From Planctomycetaceae bacterium (GTDB lineage: Bacteria > Planctomycetota > Phycisphaerae > UBA1845 > UTPLA1), in assembly GCA_006969385.1 (NCBI GenBank), contig CP030884.1, forward strand, positions 5,411,374 through 5,475,373: a stretch of DNA of 64,000 bases, in the 5' to 3' direction. Under the pieces are notes generated by a model, which was given only the letters and a program-made list of their open reading frames with translations, ran no database searches and had not been told where the DNA came from. Made by a program: the position numbers and the translations under genes. Numbering within the stretch: position 1 is the first letter of the stretch; every line of letters starts with the position of its first letter. Below, piece after piece: positions 62,824 through 64,000 of the stretch.

Positions 62824-63422
62824 ATGACACGAAAAAACAAATGCAGGCTTATTCGGAGCCTTTTTGTTGCGTTGCAAGCGTGTATCGTTTTGTTGTGGAT
62901 CATTAGCACTACGTCTTTCTTGGAATATCGTAATACTTGGCTTAAATGGAGACTTTTTGATGGCAATGCTCGCTTACTTCTGAAAATAGGCGAATATGAT
63001 GGGGTGGGCTCTGTTGAGTTATTCGATGACTTCAACCAACCCTCCTTCGAAAAATATCACGTTGATCCATTCACACCCCCATGGGAACCGCCACATATCT
63101 ACTTTTTTGACAACTACGACAGTTTACGCTGGTGACGTGGTTTCCGTCATTTGGTGCAATCATTAGCCACTGGTACTGGGAACGTCGCAGCTTCGGATTC
63201 GGCGTACCGACGATTACTGTTTTAGATGAAGGCATATATTCAGTTCGCATTCCGTTGGGTTCCGTCCTCGTCGTTACATGTCCACTCTCGATTCTGGCCT
63301 TTCGCCGTACCCGCCCGTTTGTATCATCACATTGCCAAGAGTGCGACTTTGACCTGACGGAAAATACATCGGGAATCTGCCCGGAATGTGGTGAAGGGAC
63401 GGTAGGTCAGGTGACAAACTGA
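62824..63422 (+). pseudogene. CPECG zinc-ribbon membrane protein, paralogue 2, frame broken
   Basis: The N-terminal part (62824-63135) has a membrane helix (LFVALQACIVLLWIIS) and ends NYDSLRW. The C-terminal part (63132-63422, another frame, GTG overlapping TGA) reads SHWYWERRSFGFGVPTITVL, IPLGSVLVVTCPLSIL and CQECDFDLTENTSGICPECG. Compared with paralogue 1 the two halves match one continuous protein, so a small frameshift near 63130 is likely. Coupled translation of two genes through GTGA is the alternative. The final codons (VGQVTN) and stop come from repeat R3. Confidence 0.65.
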
Positions 63423-63541
63423 CGATTGGCGCAGAGTTGGCATTGATTGCCTAATACGTGTCGACCGTACCGCAACATCACAAACGGCCCGAACCAATCA
63501 ATCGTCACCGGTGGCAGAGTCAGGTTATCACCATGACCTAC
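63402..63541 (+). repeat. 140-bp inverted-repeat element, copy R3
   Basis: Left end GTAGGTCAGGTGACAAACTG (hairpin partly decayed), right end complete, ending ACCTAC at 63541. The interior is nearly the same as R2, including a shared CCAATCAATCGTCACCGGTG. Confidence 0.88.
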
Positions 63542-63568
63542 CGGGCATTTCATCGGTAAGGTACCGGC

Positions 63569-64000
63569 ATGAAGCGACGGCGGCGGCGGAGAATATGGCG
63601 CATTGGTGTAACGTTTGCGTTGTTGTTTGTATTGTCGTTGTGGGTGCTGAGCCTCACGTCACTAATCGCGCGGCTCGACGAACATCTCAATGTGTGCCTC
63701 CGTCGCGGAAGATTGCACGCCATCTATTCACCAGAATCAGTCTACGACGCCGAAAAGAACGAAATCTACGATGTATTTGGACTGCGTGTTGGCGAGATGG
63801 GAGAACTTTCTCCTAGGCCCGATGTGTTGTATCCGGTCGAGTATTCTTGGACTATTCACGAAAGCGCCCCGTATCTTACGATTCGCTTCGTTGAAATTGA
63901 CTATTTGCTTTCGCTTGAATTTCTGCGTTCGCGTGCATGGGGATTCGATAAACCGATACTTGGAACACCAGATTACTTTGAACCACTTTTACCGCGATGG
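63569..64000 (+). CDS. Membrane protein, likely paralogue 3, truncated by window end
   Basis: The frame is open for 144 codons from ATG 63569 to the last base. It begins with six arginines after MK, then a membrane helix (VTFALLFVLSLWVLSL), and continues as an extracytoplasmic region; SRAWGFDKPILGTP near the edge resembles the RQYGFGRPTVINL segment of paralogue 1 at the equivalent position. AAGG lies 11 nt upstream. A second helix and a CPECG zinc ribbon would be expected beyond the edge. Confidence 0.7.
   Translation, partial: MKRRRRRRIWRIGVTFALLFVLSLWVLSLTSLIARLDEHLNVCLRRGRLHAIYSPESVYDAEKNEIYDVFGLRVGEMGELSPRPDVLYPVEYSWTIHESAPYLTIRFVEIDYLLSLEFLRSRAWGFDKPILGTPDYFEPLLPRW

Noticed and set aside
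61727..63541. CRISPR-like reading of the three regularly spaced repeats
   Set aside because: Units are about 139 nt, 700-900 nt apart and separated by genes. There are no short spacers and no cas genes.
63511..63816. 101-codon open frame overlapping the last gene
   Set aside because: It starts in repeat R3 and runs in a different frame from the membrane-protein frame at 63569, which has a Shine-Dalgarno, a membrane helix and stays open to the window end.

Overview
The window looks like chromosome of a planctomycete-type bacterium (Planctomycetota, perhaps Phycisphaerae-like). This is inferred from content: secreted proteins with thrombospondin type 3, FG-GAP and dockerin-like repeats, small membrane proteins ending in a CPECG zinc ribbon, a very long sigma-70 factor with an extra N-terminal helix-turn-helix, a eukaryote-like long IleS, a bactofilin, and many short dispersed palindromes. 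No rRNA, tRNA, CRISPR array, phage or transposase gene was recognised.

Layout. 1-10.9 kb: 3' part of ileS, a methyltransferase, two tandem membrane-anchored alpha/beta hydrolases overlapping purN, a LysE exporter, a third hydrolase, rplM-rpsI and an ACT-domain protein. 10.9-23.9 kb: an ECF sigma/anti-sigma pair divergent from a secreted protein with a C-terminal sorting tail, an RND pump with its adaptor, miaB with a large insertion, a TPR-like protein, lipoproteins and a bactofilin. 24.1-35.0 kb: a dense minus-strand run, otsA - otsB/GH15 fusion - fatty acid desaturase - FAD oxidoreductase (frameshifted) - DUF1365 - cyclopropane synthase - DUF2878 - DUF1295 - second CFA-type methyltransferase, mostly joined by 1-4 nt overlaps. 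This suggests coordinated trehalose metabolism and membrane-lipid modification. 35.2-49.3 kb: a secreted matrixin-like metalloprotease with the same type of sorting tail, a NapG-like ferredoxin, a kynurenine-pathway group (RidA, KMO, TDO), small membrane and secreted proteins, and a giant FG-GAP/dockerin-like protein. 49.6-61.7 kb: SppA, a zinc-ribbon/RanBP-finger protein, a YyaL/DUF255 protein, glutamate dehydrogenase, the unusual sigma factor and a DUF1015 protein. 61.7-64.0 kb: a tandem array alternating a 139-140 bp inverted-repeat element with paralogous zinc-ribbon membrane-protein genes. The last of these runs off the window.

The most unusual layer is the repeats. Several families of hairpins sit between genes. 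One family has the GTAG-plus-hairpin form of REP elements, often in inverted pairs (REPIN-like). Copies of small repeats have entered coding sequence: a palindrome is translated inside miaB, a heptamer repeat inside the zinc-finger region of ileS, and the end of the 139 bp element supplies the last codons and stop of two zinc-ribbon genes. No RAYT transposase is present here to explain them.
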